Positions 9,038-17,700 of a DNA stretch of 63,945 nt are shown piece after piece (the stretch's first letter is position 1; every line of letters starts with the position of its first letter). Under the pieces are notes generated by a model that saw only the letters and a program-made list of their open reading frames with translations, did no database searches and was not told where the DNA came from. Source of the stretch: Clostridiales bacterium (lineage in GTDB: Bacteria; Bacillota; Clostridia; Lachnospirales; Lachnospiraceae); NCBI GenBank assembly GCA_015655075.1, contig JAATFT010000030.1:1-63945 (forward strand), in the 5' to 3' direction. Position numbers and translations under genes: made by a program.

Positions 9038-10402
9038 TTACATTACCATTTCAAAATCTTCTTCCTTACTGTCCCTGTCAATTCTGTCCATAAGGGCATT
9101 GGTGATTAATTCTGCCAGCCTCATACCGCCTTTATAACCTACTAACGGCATATAAGAATGAATATAGCGGTCAATAATGGGAAATCCCGCTCTTACAAAG
9201 GGAATATCCTCCGCCCTGGCAATGTATTTGCCGTGGGTACCGCCGATTAACAAGTCCACTCCCTCCGCTTTAATCCATTGATGCAGCTCATATAGGTCTC
9301 CGGCGGCTTTTGCCTTACAGCCTTCCATCCCAAATTTGACAAATAAGCTTTCGGCGGCGGTTTCAAATGCATCTCCCGGTGTGCCGGTCACCAGATATTT
9401 GGGAATCATGCCCATTTCCAATACAAATTCCGCCAGTCCAAGCACCGTATCCGGATCGCCGAATATTGCTGCTTTCTTATTATACGTATAAGGATGGATA
9501 TCAATAAGGATATCCACCAGCTGGCCCCTTTCTTCCTCAATCTCATAAGGTACTTCTTTCTTGATAAAGCTCTCAAGCTCCATGATATATTTATCCGTAT
9601 TGCCGATGCCAATAGGCATGGCAAGGGTTTTAAAGGTCACATGGCATTTCTTTTCCAATGCCTGTGCGCCTGCTTCACTGGCAAATTTGCCGATTGCCAG
9701 AGTAAGCTTAGAATCGCCAAGCCCAATGATTTCTTCCACCGTGGTTCCGCCCTTGGGAAACATTTCAAATTTTCCTGTCATAGGACTGTCCATAACACCG
9801 CTGGTATCCGGAAGCATGGTATAAGTAATTCCCATTATTTCTGCAAGACGTTTCATTTCCCTCATATCACCCGGATTTACAAAACCGGGTATAATGGCTA
9901 ATTTCCCGTTTTTCCTGCCGGAGGATACGGACAAATAATTAATAAAGCTTGCCGCCATATTGGAAAAGCCGGTAATATGGGAGCCTTTATAGCTTGGCGT
10001 ATTGGTGTGAACCATATATTTGCCTTCCGGTATATCGATTCCCTGGATCAGTGCGTTTAAGTCGTCGCCGATAGTCTCGGAAAGACAGGTTGTATGCACC
10101 GCAATTATCTTAGGGTTATAAATATCAAATATATTTTTTGCCGCCGTCTTTAAATTACTGCCGCCGCCGAATACGGAGGCGCCTTCCGTAAAGGAACTGG
10201 AGGATGCCATTGCCGGATCTTTAAAATGTCTTGTTAAAAACATTCTGTGGAAAGCACAGCAGCCCTGTGAGCCGTGGCTGTGAGGCATACATTCATGGAC
10301 ACCCAATGCCGCATACATGGCTCCCACCGGCTGACAGGTTTTGGCAGGATTAATTCTTAAAGCACTTCTCTCATAAGATTCCTTCTTTGTATAATCTAAC
10401 AT
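9038..10402 (-). CDS. nifK: NifK, nitrogenase MoFe protein beta subunit
   Basis: 454-aa beta chain of the MoFe protein. P-cluster cysteines are visible at C23 (PAKTCQPVGA), C48 (HGSQGCCAFHRM) and C106 (HTTCLSETIGDD). The protein is of the short clostridial type, lacking the roughly 50-residue N-terminal extension of the Azotobacter protein, as in C. pasteurianum (which compensates with an insertion in NifD). Start overlaps the last 7 bp of nifD, typical of tight NifD/NifK coupling. It ends ...MDRIDRDSKEEDFEMVM. Function and assignment are secure. Confidence 0.97.
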   Translation of the reverse strand: MLDYTKKESYERSALRINPAKTCQPVGAMYAALGVHECMPHSHGSQGCCAFHRMFLTRHFKDPAMASSSSFTEGASVFGGGSNLKTAAKNIFDIYNPKIIAVHTTCLSETIGDDLNALIQGIDIPEGKYMVHTNTPSYKGSHITGFSNMAASFINYLSVSSGRKNGKLAIIPGFVNPGDMREMKRLAEIMGITYTMLPDTSGVMDSPMTGKFEMFPKGGTTVEEIIGLGDSKLTLAIGKFASEAGAQALEKKCHVTFKTLAMPIGIGNTDKYIMELESFIKKEVPYEIEEERGQLVDILIDIHPYTYNKKAAIFGDPDTVLGLAEFVLEMGMIPKYLVTGTPGDAFETAAESLFVKFGMEGCKAKAAGDLYELHQWIKAEGVDLLIGGTHGKYIARAEDIPFVRAGFPIIDRYIHSYMPLVGYKGGMRLAELITNALMDRIDRDSKEEDFEMVM

Positions 10403-11991
10403 GCTTTGTCACCTCCCATGGTTCCTTCCAAAATCGGAGCCGATTTCCAGGGCGCCTTTACATAACTCCAGGCCGGAGTATAAATACCCATGGTCACATC
10501 TCTTGCAAAATTAACAGCCCCCCGGAAACACGAATACGGTCCGCTGTAGTCATAGGAATGGAGCTGTCTGGACAAAGTTCCGCCCTTTTGTGCAACAAAT
10601 TTATCCTTAATACCGGAAAAGAAAATATCGGGCTTTAATAATTTTAAAAATTCCTCCGTTTCAAAATGATTTAAATCATCCACCATATAAGTTCCGTCAT
10701 GCATATCCTTTACCATGCCGCCGTAATAATTGAGGAATTTTTCCTCCCTTAAACGGTTTAAATCCTCCTCCGATAAATATACATGGAACTTTTCCGGATC
10801 CGGTGAAACGGTGATGGATTCAATGTTTTTACTGTCCGCATCCGGTTTGACAAACGGTATTACTTCTCTTCCTTCATATTCCTCCCTATGTCCGAATTCA
10901 TGACCGGCCAGTATGGTATGAACTCCCAAATCATTTAGCAGGAATTGATAGTGATGTGCCCTGGAACCGCCTACATAAATGGCGGCCGTCTTACCCTTTA
11001 ATTTAGTTTTATAATAGGCCATATCTTCTTCAATTAAATCCAGCTCATCCGCAATCACTGCCTCCGTTCTTTCTGTGAGTTCAGGATCGTTAAAGTATTT
11101 CGCTATATTTCTTAAAGATTTTATGGTGCCCTCCACACCGATAAAGTTTATCTTCATCCAGGGAATTCCATATTTTGTTTCTATTAATTCGGCTATATAA
11201 TTTATGGATCTGTGGCACTGAACTAAGCTTAGATTAGCCTGGTGGGCATTCTTTAGATCCTCCATGCTGCTGTCGCCGGTAAAGGTGGCTATCACTTCAT
11301 AACCGATTCGCTTTAACAACCGTTCTACTTCCCAGCCGTCACCGCCGATATTATATTCCCCTAATATATTAATGGCAAATTTTGTCTTACTCTCCCTGTC
11401 GCCTTCGCCGATTACATATCTGACTAACTGGTTGTTGGCAATATGATGGCCTGCCGACTGGCTGACGCCTTTATACCCTTCACAGCTGAAGGCAATACAT
11501 TTAATGCCGTACTCCTGCTCCGCCCATCTTGCAACGGCATGGATATCATCACCGATAAGACCTACCGGACAAGTGGAACAAATCATAATAGTGGAAGGAT
11601 GAAATAAGTCCATGGCTTCCTGAACAGCCTTCTTTAATTTTTTTTCTCCCCCGAATACGATATCCGCCTCCTGCATATCTGTTGAAAAACAATATTGCAG
11701 ATAATTATCAACATTTTCTTCTTTTTTCGCTTTATGTCTTCTGGTGCCCCAGGTATAATAAGAACAGCCGATTGGTCCGTGCACTATGATAAAAGCATCC
11801 TTTATCGGGCCAAGTACAACACCTTTGCAGCCCGCGAAGCAGCAGCCTCTTTGCGTTATGATGCCGGGTATGGTACGGACATTGGTCGCAATCTCATTTT
11901 TATCATTCTTATCAACGGTAACTATATGCTCTTTACGGTTTTTATATACTTTTGAGCTATACTGGTCAAGTACCTTTTCCACTACACTCAT
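10396..11991 (-). CDS. nifD: NifD, nitrogenase MoFe protein alpha subunit
   Basis: 531-aa alpha chain that holds FeMo-co. P-cluster cysteines C50 (TQRGCCFAGCKG), C76 (HGPIGCSYYTW) and C141 (TCPVGLIGDD); FeMo-co ligands C259 (LVQCHRSINYI) and H478 (QLHSYDYSGPY); and the catalytic pair Q178/H182 in GVSQSAGHHIAN are all present, arguing for a molybdenum nitrogenase. About 50 extra residues around 375-425 correspond to the insertion known from C. pasteurianum NifD. Ribosome site AAAGGAG precedes the ATG and sits directly against the end of palindromic element 12011-12176. Overlaps nifK. Confidence 0.97.
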   Translation of the reverse strand: MSVVEKVLDQYSSKVYKNRKEHIVTVDKNDKNEIATNVRTIPGIITQRGCCFAGCKGVVLGPIKDAFIIVHGPIGCSYYTWGTRRHKAKKEENVDNYLQYCFSTDMQEADIVFGGEKKLKKAVQEAMDLFHPSTIMICSTCPVGLIGDDIHAVARWAEQEYGIKCIAFSCEGYKGVSQSAGHHIANNQLVRYVIGEGDRESKTKFAINILGEYNIGGDGWEVERLLKRIGYEVIATFTGDSSMEDLKNAHQANLSLVQCHRSINYIAELIETKYGIPWMKINFIGVEGTIKSLRNIAKYFNDPELTERTEAVIADELDLIEEDMAYYKTKLKGKTAAIYVGGSRAHHYQFLLNDLGVHTILAGHEFGHREEYEGREVIPFVKPDADSKNIESITVSPDPEKFHVYLSEEDLNRLREEKFLNYYGGMVKDMHDGTYMVDDLNHFETEEFLKLLKPDIFFSGIKDKFVAQKGGTLSRQLHSYDYSGPYSCFRGAVNFARDVTMGIYTPAWSYVKAPWKSAPILEGTMGGDKAC

Positions 11992-12010
11992 GTTAATCTC
12001 CTTTCGTTAA

Positions 12011-12176
12011 TAGAGTACTTTTGTAAACTCTTTGTATGCAGATTTGTGAGTGATTTTTTGTCAGATATGCACAAATTTATGAGGCGTACATGGAGCGTAT
12101 GTTGATTAAATTTGTGTATGGCCGGCGAAAAATCAGCCGCTAAGATACGTACAGGGGAGTTCCTAAGAGTGCTCTA
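12011..12176. repeat. Full palindromic element family 2, between nifI2 and nifD
   Basis: A 166-bp imperfect palindrome. The left arm runs tagagtact, aactc, gta, gattttt, at-cacaaattt; the reverse complement of the right end runs tagagcact, aactc, gta, gattttt, at-cacaaattt in the same order. Its right-hand TA forms part of the TAG stop codon of nifI2 (12174-12176), and its left end abuts the ribosome site of nifD. A solo arm occurs at 4372-4436. In RNA it would fold into one long hairpin separating the regulatory genes from the structural genes. Confidence 0.8.
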
Positions 12177-12557
12177 ATATGCCTCCGTTGTCATTTCTCC
12201 GTTGCGTACCTGGTAATTTTCATAAACCGGAAGGACAAATATTTTTCCGTCCCCGGGATTACCGGTTGAATTCACATCTATAATCGTTGTTATCGCTTTT
12301 TCCACTTCATTATCTTCCACAATTATGGTAAAAAGCCTTTTTGAAATCAGCCGGTTCATTTCCGATAAATATTCCCCTTCAGGAGTTGCAGGAACTTCAC
12401 CGGCATCCACAATGGAGCGCAATAAGGTCATGTCAATTAATTTTTTCCCTCTGCCCAACACCTTTCTGCAGGTAAAGGCGGGAATTCCCGCCTCTGCCAG
12501 GGCTTCCTTCGTTACATTGACTTTATTCTGTCTTACGATTGCAATTATTTCCTTCAT
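12174..12557 (-). CDS. nifI2: NifI2, PII-like nitrogenase regulator
   Basis: 127-aa GlnB/PII-family protein. It starts MKEIIAIVRQNKVNVTKEAL and ends with the characteristic GNPGDGKIFVLPVYENYQVRNGE block; the T-loop region is longer than in GlnB, as in NifI2. With NifI1 it forms the complex that binds MoFe protein and switches off nitrogenase on ammonium addition in methanogens and is conserved in clostridial nif operons; 2-oxoglutarate and ATP relieve it. Position between nifI1 and nifD is canonical. The TAG stop is contributed by palindromic element 12011-12176. Confidence 0.93.
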   Translation of the reverse strand: MKEIIAIVRQNKVNVTKEALAEAGIPAFTCRKVLGRGKKLIDMTLLRSIVDAGEVPATPEGEYLSEMNRLISKRLFTIIVEDNEVEKAITTIIDVNSTGNPGDGKIFVLPVYENYQVRNGEMTTEAY

Positions 12558-12644
12558 ATTAACCTCTTTCCCGGATATTCGGCCACTGATGGAACAATTC
12601 GTATATATATAATTGGAAAATCCGTCTTATTATCCTAAGCCCTA

Positions 12645-12971
12645 TTACAGACCCTTTTTCTTTGTGCTGATCGTATAAGCCTCTTCTACAGGACTTACAA
12701 ATATTCTGCCGTCGCCAAAATGTCCCGTCTCTCCGGTTCTGGCATATTTCATGATAATCTTCACCACATCATCCTTATCAGTATCTTCTACAACCATTAA
12801 CAACATTTCCTTAGGAATTTCATCATAAAAAACTTCACCGACTTTAACACCTTTTTGCTTGCCCCGTCCGTAAACATCCATTTTGGTTACTGCGGGATAT
12901 CCCGCCGACAATAATTCCGATAATACAATGCCGACTTTTTCCGGCCTGATAATTGCTCTCACCAATAACAT
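12645..12971 (-). CDS. nifI1: NifI1, PII-like nitrogenase regulator
   Basis: 108-aa PII-family protein beginning MLLVRAIIRPEKVGIVLSEL, with MDVYGRGKQKGVKVG in the T-loop region and TGETGHFGDGRIFVSPVE at the C-terminal nucleotide-binding segment. It is the partner of NifI2 in post-translational nitrogenase control by nitrogen status. AGGAGGTAG precedes the ATG. Located about 155 bp downstream of nifH and 85 bp upstream of nifI2 in the typical nifH-nifI1-nifI2-nifD order. Confidence 0.93.
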   Translation of the reverse strand: MLLVRAIIRPEKVGIVLSELLSAGYPAVTKMDVYGRGKQKGVKVGEVFYDEIPKEMLLMVVEDTDKDDVVKIIMKYARTGETGHFGDGRIFVSPVEEAYTISTKKKGL

Positions 12972-13128
12972 AAATCTACCTCCTGCTGTCTCCTGTTTTT
13001 GAACTATTCAGCTTATTCGGGAAATTTAACAGAATTTCAGGACGTTCATCGTCAAAACCATGTATTTATTACATGTTTCCCGGGCGTCAGTTCGTAAGAA
13101 TCGCCTCGACTGAATAGCCACATGTTTT

Positions 13129-13992
<864 letters not shown>

Positions 13993-14005
13993 TCAGCTAT
14001 AATTA

Positions 14006-14069
14006 AGAGTCCGGCCAGACTCTGGCGCTGTCGCGCCACTTCAATGACAGACTTCCTGGGGTACGTCTG
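14006..14069 (-). other. Three stem-loops in the nifH 5' leader
   Basis: In the 137 nt between the leader terminator and the nifH start, the transcript can form three short hairpins: cagac/gtctg (14048-14069), tggcgc with tetraloop and gcgcca (14023-14038), and agagtc/gactct with a six-base loop (14006-14023). The last two share a base at their junction. Together they make a compact structured 5' UTR that could protect the abundant nifH mRNA or take part in leader regulation. Confidence 0.6.
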
Positions 14070-14086
14070 CGCATTTTGTCTTTGCG

Positions 14087-14121
14087 AAAAAAGACGCCAT
14101 TACTTTTTACGTAATGACGTC
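14087..14121 (-). terminator. Intrinsic terminator in the nifH leader (attenuator candidate)
   Basis: On the minus strand, gacgtcattac (14121-14111), a 7-nt loop and gtaatggcgtc (14103-14093) form an 11-bp stem with one G-U pair, followed at once by six U (14092-14087). It is a textbook Rho-independent terminator. It is oriented with nifH and lies about 85-120 nt downstream of the predicted promoter and 137 nt upstream of the nifH start, so it should stop most transcripts before the operon unless relieved. Confidence 0.85.
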
Positions 14122-14158
14122 TCTGTCTAATAGAGTGCAGGAAATAATAATTGCTTGG

Positions 14159-14199
14159 AATTTCTATTTTTTGCAATTTCTATCGCGTGCAATTTCTAT
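14159..14199 (-). repeat. Three 9-bp repeats at exact 16-bp period in the nifH leader
   Basis: aatttctat occurs at 14159-14167, 14175-14183 and 14191-14199 (AUAGAAAUU in the nifH-sense RNA). The two promoter-proximal copies extend to tgcaatttctat. The start-to-start distance is exactly 16 bp both times. The array begins at or just after the predicted transcription start and ends about 40 nt before the terminator stem. GCAATT at about 14149-14154 could pair with AATTGC in either proximal copy. The array could be a protein operator or an RNA-binding site controlling readthrough. Confidence 0.65.
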
Positions 14200-14206
14200 A
14201 GGTAAG

Positions 14207-14235
14207 ATTCTAGCATTCTGAAAATAATTTATCAA
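14207..14235 (-). promoter_or_regulatory. Predicted sigma-A promoter of the nif operon
   Basis: On the minus strand: -35 TTGATA (14235-14230), 17-bp spacer ending in TGC, -10 TAGAAT (14212-14207), that is, an extended -10. Transcription would start near 14200 and give a leader of about 250 nt. A TTGACA also occurs 12 bp further upstream but has no good -10 partner. No sigma-54 (GG-N10-GC) signature was noticed. Confidence 0.6.
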
Positions 14236-14291
14236 TACACTGATTTGTCAATAATTTTTCTCAATAAGGAGTGTTTTTGCACAAAATTAAC

Positions 14292-14455
14292 TAGAGTGTA
14301 TTTGAAAAATGCTTGTGCCGGGCTGGAGGCTCCACTTTGTGGGAGGCAAGGAGTGATTTTGGGTGCGTAGTGGTGCTACGCTCCCAAAATCGCGACGCAG
14401 AATACCCCAAAGTGGGGCGGTCAGAGCGGTGCAATGATTTTTCAAACACGCTCTA
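14292..14455. repeat. Palindromic element family 1, copy between nif leader and alcohol dehydrogenase
   Basis: 164-bp imperfect palindrome. Left end ctagagtgtatttgaaaaat, right end atttttcaaacacgctctag. Inside are ggctccactttgtgggag and ccccaaagtggggcgg plus a central hairpin around ggtgcgtagtggtgctacgc. The right-hand TA forms part of the TAG stop codon of the alcohol dehydrogenase (14453-14455). Same orientation as the copy at 33437-33600. Confidence 0.85.
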
Positions 14456-15580
14456 GGGCTTCAATATAACCTTTATGCAGTTATCCTGCTTTTTATCAAA
14501 TATCTCATAAGCATATTCCCCTTTATCCAGGGACAACTTATGAGTGATAATATCCGTTGCATCAAATTTCCTTTCCTTAATCAACTTGTATATCCTTTCT
14601 ATATAAGAATGGGCGGGACACTGTCCCATTTTTAAGGTGATGTTTCTTGAAAAGAAATCACCCAGGGGGAAATTATTATATCTGCCGCCGTAAACGCCGA
14701 CCAAAGCAACCGTTCCGCCTTTTCTAACTGCCTGGGTGGCTATCTCTATGGCAGATTTGGAACCGCCCTGAAGTTTTAAAACGGTTTCCATCCATTCAAC
14801 GGTTGTCATTTTACCATCCATACCGACACAGTCAATTACAACATCGGCGCCGCCATGGGTTATTTCTTTTATATATTCTCCCGCATTATCATACTGCTCA
14901 AAGTTAACAACCTCGGCCCCATATTTTCTGGCATGTTCCAGCCGGTAGTCAATATGATCTACGGCAATAATCCGATTTGCCCCGGCAAATGCCGCCCATT
15001 TAACGCTAAGCAGGCCAACCGGCCCGCATCCCAGCACAACAACGGTATCACCATTTTTTACATCTCCATTTTCAACGCCCCAATATGAGGTGGGCAGAAT
15101 ATCGGTTAAAAATAACGCCTGCTCGTCCGTTAATTCCTCTGATATCACAGTAGGCCCCACATTGGCATAGGGTACCCTAAGATATTGGGCCTGGCCTCCG
15201 TCGTATCCTCCATAGGTGTTGCTGTAACCGAATATCCCCCCGGCCTCGCCGTTGAGATTGGAATTGTCACACTGGCTCCACAAATCATGTTCGCAATACC
15301 AGCAATGACCACAGGATACCGGAAAGGGAATTATAACCCTGTTCCCTTTTTTCACCTTATAGACATCTTTCCCCGTTTCTTCCACAATACCCATTGTTTC
15401 ATGCCCAAGAATAAATCCCTGGGGCATATTGGGCACCATGCCATGAACGAGATGCAAATCGGATCCGCATATGGCGGTCGAGGTCACTTTCACAATTATG
15501 TCATCCGTTTTCTCGATACAGGGATCTCTTACCTCTTTTACTTTAACATTTTTCATACCCTCATAAACAATTGCTTTCAT
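14453..15580 (-). CDS. Zinc-dependent alcohol dehydrogenase (medium-chain, formaldehyde/threonine dehydrogenase-like)
   Basis: 375-aa cytosolic NAD(P)-dependent oxidoreductase. Catalytic zinc ligands C38 (TAICGSDLH), H60 and E61 (GHETMG); structural zinc cysteines C90, C93, C96 and C104; Rossmann motif VVVLGCGPVGLL. A long acidic/aromatic loop after the structural zinc (GGIFGYSNTYGGYDGGQAQY) resembles glutathione-independent formaldehyde dehydrogenase and related ADHs, so an aldehyde or secondary alcohol is likely, but the substrate is not determined. An extra 29 in-frame codons precede the chosen ATG (MKAIVYEGMKN); ribosome site there is weak. The stop codon TAG is supplied by palindromic element 14292-14455, right after the normal C-terminal KVILKP. 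It is transcribed with nif but the palindrome and terminator separate them. Confidence 0.9.
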   Translation of the reverse strand: MKAIVYEGMKNVKVKEVRDPCIEKTDDIIVKVTSTAICGSDLHLVHGMVPNMPQGFILGHETMGIVEETGKDVYKVKKGNRVIIPFPVSCGHCWYCEHDLWSQCDNSNLNGEAGGIFGYSNTYGGYDGGQAQYLRVPYANVGPTVISEELTDEQALFLTDILPTSYWGVENGDVKNGDTVVVLGCGPVGLLSVKWAAFAGANRIIAVDHIDYRLEHARKYGAEVVNFEQYDNAGEYIKEITHGGADVVIDCVGMDGKMTTVEWMETVLKLQGGSKSAIEIATQAVRKGGTVALVGVYGGRYNNFPLGDFFSRNITLKMGQCPAHSYIERIYKLIKERKFDATDIITHKLSLDKGEYAYEIFDKKQDNCIKVILKP

Positions 15581-15836
15581 CTTTACGTCCAACATTTGCC
15601 ATATATAATAGAAGGATGACAAAACATGCATTCTATTATCAAAAATAAAAAGGGTTGGAAGAATCATTTATGGCAATCCTTTCTCTAATTATATTTTCTT
15701 CCAACCTTTCAGATAAAAATATCATCTCCATTGGGAATAAAAATATACCTTAAAGAAAAATCAGAAAAACGCGCCTTCAAAAACAGAAAAAACCTGGTCC
15801 ATTTTACTGCTGACCAGGTTTTTAAAATCATTATTT

Positions 15837-16382
15837 TTAAATCAGTTCTTTTATTTTATCTTCGATTACATAAACAGGCTCTGTTGGTTCAAATCTCTCA
15901 GCTACATTGCCGCTGCGGTCAATCAGGAATTTGGTAAAGTTCCATTTAATACTTGGATCTTTAGCATATTCCGGATCGGCTTTTGATAACATTTCTTTTA
16001 GTACAGGGGTAAGTCCATGTCCTTCATCAAATCCGGCAAAGCCCTTTTGACTTACCAGAAATTGAAATAACGGATGTGCATTTTCACCGTTTACCTCAAT
16101 TTTTGAAAACATAGGAAAAGTTATTCCAAATTTTGCATCACAGAAACTTAATATTTCCTCATTACTGCCGGGAGCCTGATTTCCAAACTGATTGCAGGGA
16201 AAATCCAGTATTATAAAGTCGTCATTCCTGTGTTTTTCATATAGATCCTGGAGCTCATCATATTGGGGGGTAAATCCGCACTTAGTCGCCGAGTTAATGA
16301 TTAAAACTACCTTGCCCATATATTTTTCTAAAGATACCTCATCATCCTTTATGTCTTTTACAGTAAAATCATAAATGTTCAT
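15837..16382 (-). CDS. Glutathione peroxidase family (thiol peroxidase)
   Basis: 181-aa GPx-family enzyme reducing peroxides, in bacteria usually with thioredoxin. Peroxidatic cysteine C35 lies in NSATKCGFTPQY; the LDFPCNQFGNQAPG motif carries the conserved glutamine, and WNFTKFLIDRSG the tryptophan/asparagine. The Cys version (no selenocysteine) is the usual bacterial one. AGGAGG precedes the ATG at 16382. It is divergent from an OhrR-like regulator, with two operator-like boxes between, so organic-peroxide induction is likely. Confidence 0.93.
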   Translation of the reverse strand: MNIYDFTVKDIKDDEVSLEKYMGKVVLIINSATKCGFTPQYDELQDLYEKHRNDDFIILDFPCNQFGNQAPGSNEEILSFCDAKFGITFPMFSKIEVNGENAHPLFQFLVSQKGFAGFDEGHGLTPVLKEMLSKADPEYAKDPSIKWNFTKFLIDRSGNVAERFEPTEPVYVIEDKIKELI

Positions 16383-16451
16383 ATTTTTCCTCCTTCCGGT
16401 CAAAGCCGGTATTCCGGGTCCGCTTCGCTGCTTGTTCGAAATATATTGTTC

Positions 16452-16549
16452 TCAATTTAATTGTATACGATTAATTTTCTTTTGTCAATACTCTTCTTGA
16501 CTTTTTTTTTATTATTTATTACAATTTAATTGTATAAAATCAATTTAGC
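16452..16549. promoter_or_regulatory. Two OhrR-like operator boxes between gpx and the MarR gene
   Basis: The sequence caatttaattgtata occurs at 16453-16467 and, as acaatttaattgtata, at 16521-16536. Each core is a near-palindrome (acaattNaattgt) and each is followed by a second half-site (attaatttt, atcaattta). This matches the TACAATT/AATTGTA type of site bound by Bacillus OhrR. One box is placed toward each divergent gene. Confidence 0.65.
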
Positions 16550-16634
16550 TTGCCAATGGGCGTTATGTAAATATTGAATTTATTTAATAGAATTAATTGA
16601 ATGGATTTTAGAAAACCAGAAGGGATGTTAGATA

Positions 16635-17138
16635 ATGAGCATAGATAACGATGGTAAATTCAAAAAGGCTAATTTTACCCATATCATAGAAGATGATATT
16701 ATCAACGAAGACGAGATGTTAAAGCTGGATAACCAGCTCTGTTTTGCCCTGTATGTCTGTTCCAAGGAAATCATCCGGAAATATAAGCCTATCCTGGAGC
16801 CCCTGGGTCTGACTTATACCGGATACATTACCCTGTTAGCACTTTGGGAAAGGGACGAAGTTACCGTAAAAGACCTGGGCAATAGGCTGTATCTGGATTC
16901 CGGCACACTTACGCCCCTGTTAAAAAAATTAGAATCCCAGGGATATATAGAAAGAATCCGAAGTACCTTAGACGAGCGGAATGTGTTAATAAAACTTACC
17001 ACCGCCGGCCGGGATTTAAAAACCAAAGCATACCGCATACCCCGGGATTTAATATGTTCCGCCAACATCGAAGCCACAGATGCAAAAAGCCTTTTATCCG
17101 GTCTGCATCAATTCATGGAACAAATTATTGATAAGTAA
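16635..17138 (+). CDS. OhrR/MarR-family organic-peroxide-sensing repressor
   Basis: 167-aa winged-helix MarR protein. The N-terminal LDNQLCFALYVCSKEI matches OhrR, where the cysteine (here C36) is the redox sensor; a second cysteine (C42) follows. The wing and recognition helix are visible in LYLDSGTLTPLLKKLESQGY and RSTLDERNVLIKLT. The N-terminus is about 25 residues longer than typical OhrR. Divergent from the glutathione peroxidase, with box pairs in the intergenic region, so it probably represses both genes and is released by peroxide oxidation. Confidence 0.88.
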   Translation: MSIDNDGKFKKANFTHIIEDDIINEDEMLKLDNQLCFALYVCSKEIIRKYKPILEPLGLTYTGYITLLALWERDEVTVKDLGNRLYLDSGTLTPLLKKLESQGYIERIRSTLDERNVLIKLTTAGRDLKTKAYRIPRDLICSANIEATDAKSLLSGLHQFMEQIIDK

Positions 17139-17140
17139 GA

Positions 17141-17268
17141 GGTAAAATGGTTCTTTCCAATGTCGGTTGATTTAAAAAACAAATTGAATTTGAAGTTACG
17201 ATTTTTACTCTTGCATCAGGGAATATATTCATCATTTCAACTAAGAATGGAAAGAACCCATTTTACCG
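17141..17268. repeat. Long inverted repeat downstream of the OhrR-like gene
   Basis: ggtaaaatggttctttcca near 17142-17160 and tggaaagaacccattttacc near 17248-17267 are almost perfect complements around an 87-bp centre. It directly follows the regulator stop codon and resembles the other palindromic elements in size though not in sequence. The following 250 bp up to 17520 show no gene. Confidence 0.65.
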
Positions 17269-17520
17269 TTTACGATTTAATTCATAGCTATATTAAGAGA
17301 CAATAAATTTGTTATTATCACAACTCTTGTTTACCTACATATACTAATTATAAATGTTTATTCCAGTATTCTGTTAATCCTTAATTTTGTATAGGGGCAC
17401 AGAAGGATTGTTCTTATATAAGACACAGGATTGAGGCGTGTGTGAATACGCCCAAGGATTACAAAGCCGTAGAGGGGCAATCCTGCAAGCATCTACGCAA
17501 GTTTTAAGGTTAACAGAATA

Positions 17521-17690
17521 CTAAGGCGTGTCTGAAAACTCATTGTACCGTTCTGACCGCTCCACTTTGCGGTATACTGCGTCGAGGTTTTGGAAACGTA
17601 GAACCACTACGTTCCCAAAATCGCTCCTTGTCTTCCACAAAGTGGAACGCCCAGCGCAAGCAGTTTTCATACACGCCCTAGCCGGAGGAT
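17521..17690. repeat. Palindromic element family 1, copy upstream of the LysM-GH18 gene
   Basis: About 170 bp. Left end ctaaggcgtgtctgaaaact followed by cattgtaccgttctgaccg; right end agttttcatacacgccctag. Interior halves gctccactttgcgg and ccacaaagtggaacg, centre aacgtagaaccactacgtt. Orientation matches 45336-45502 and is opposite to 14292 and 33437. Its right end is 10 bp from the start region of the downstream gene. Confidence 0.8.
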
Positions 17691-17700
17691 GCGAGGTTTT

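Noticed and set aside
12001..12173. A short peptide or regulatory RNA gene between nifI2 and nifD
   Set aside because: The interval is fully explained by a palindromic element; no ribosome site or frame is present.
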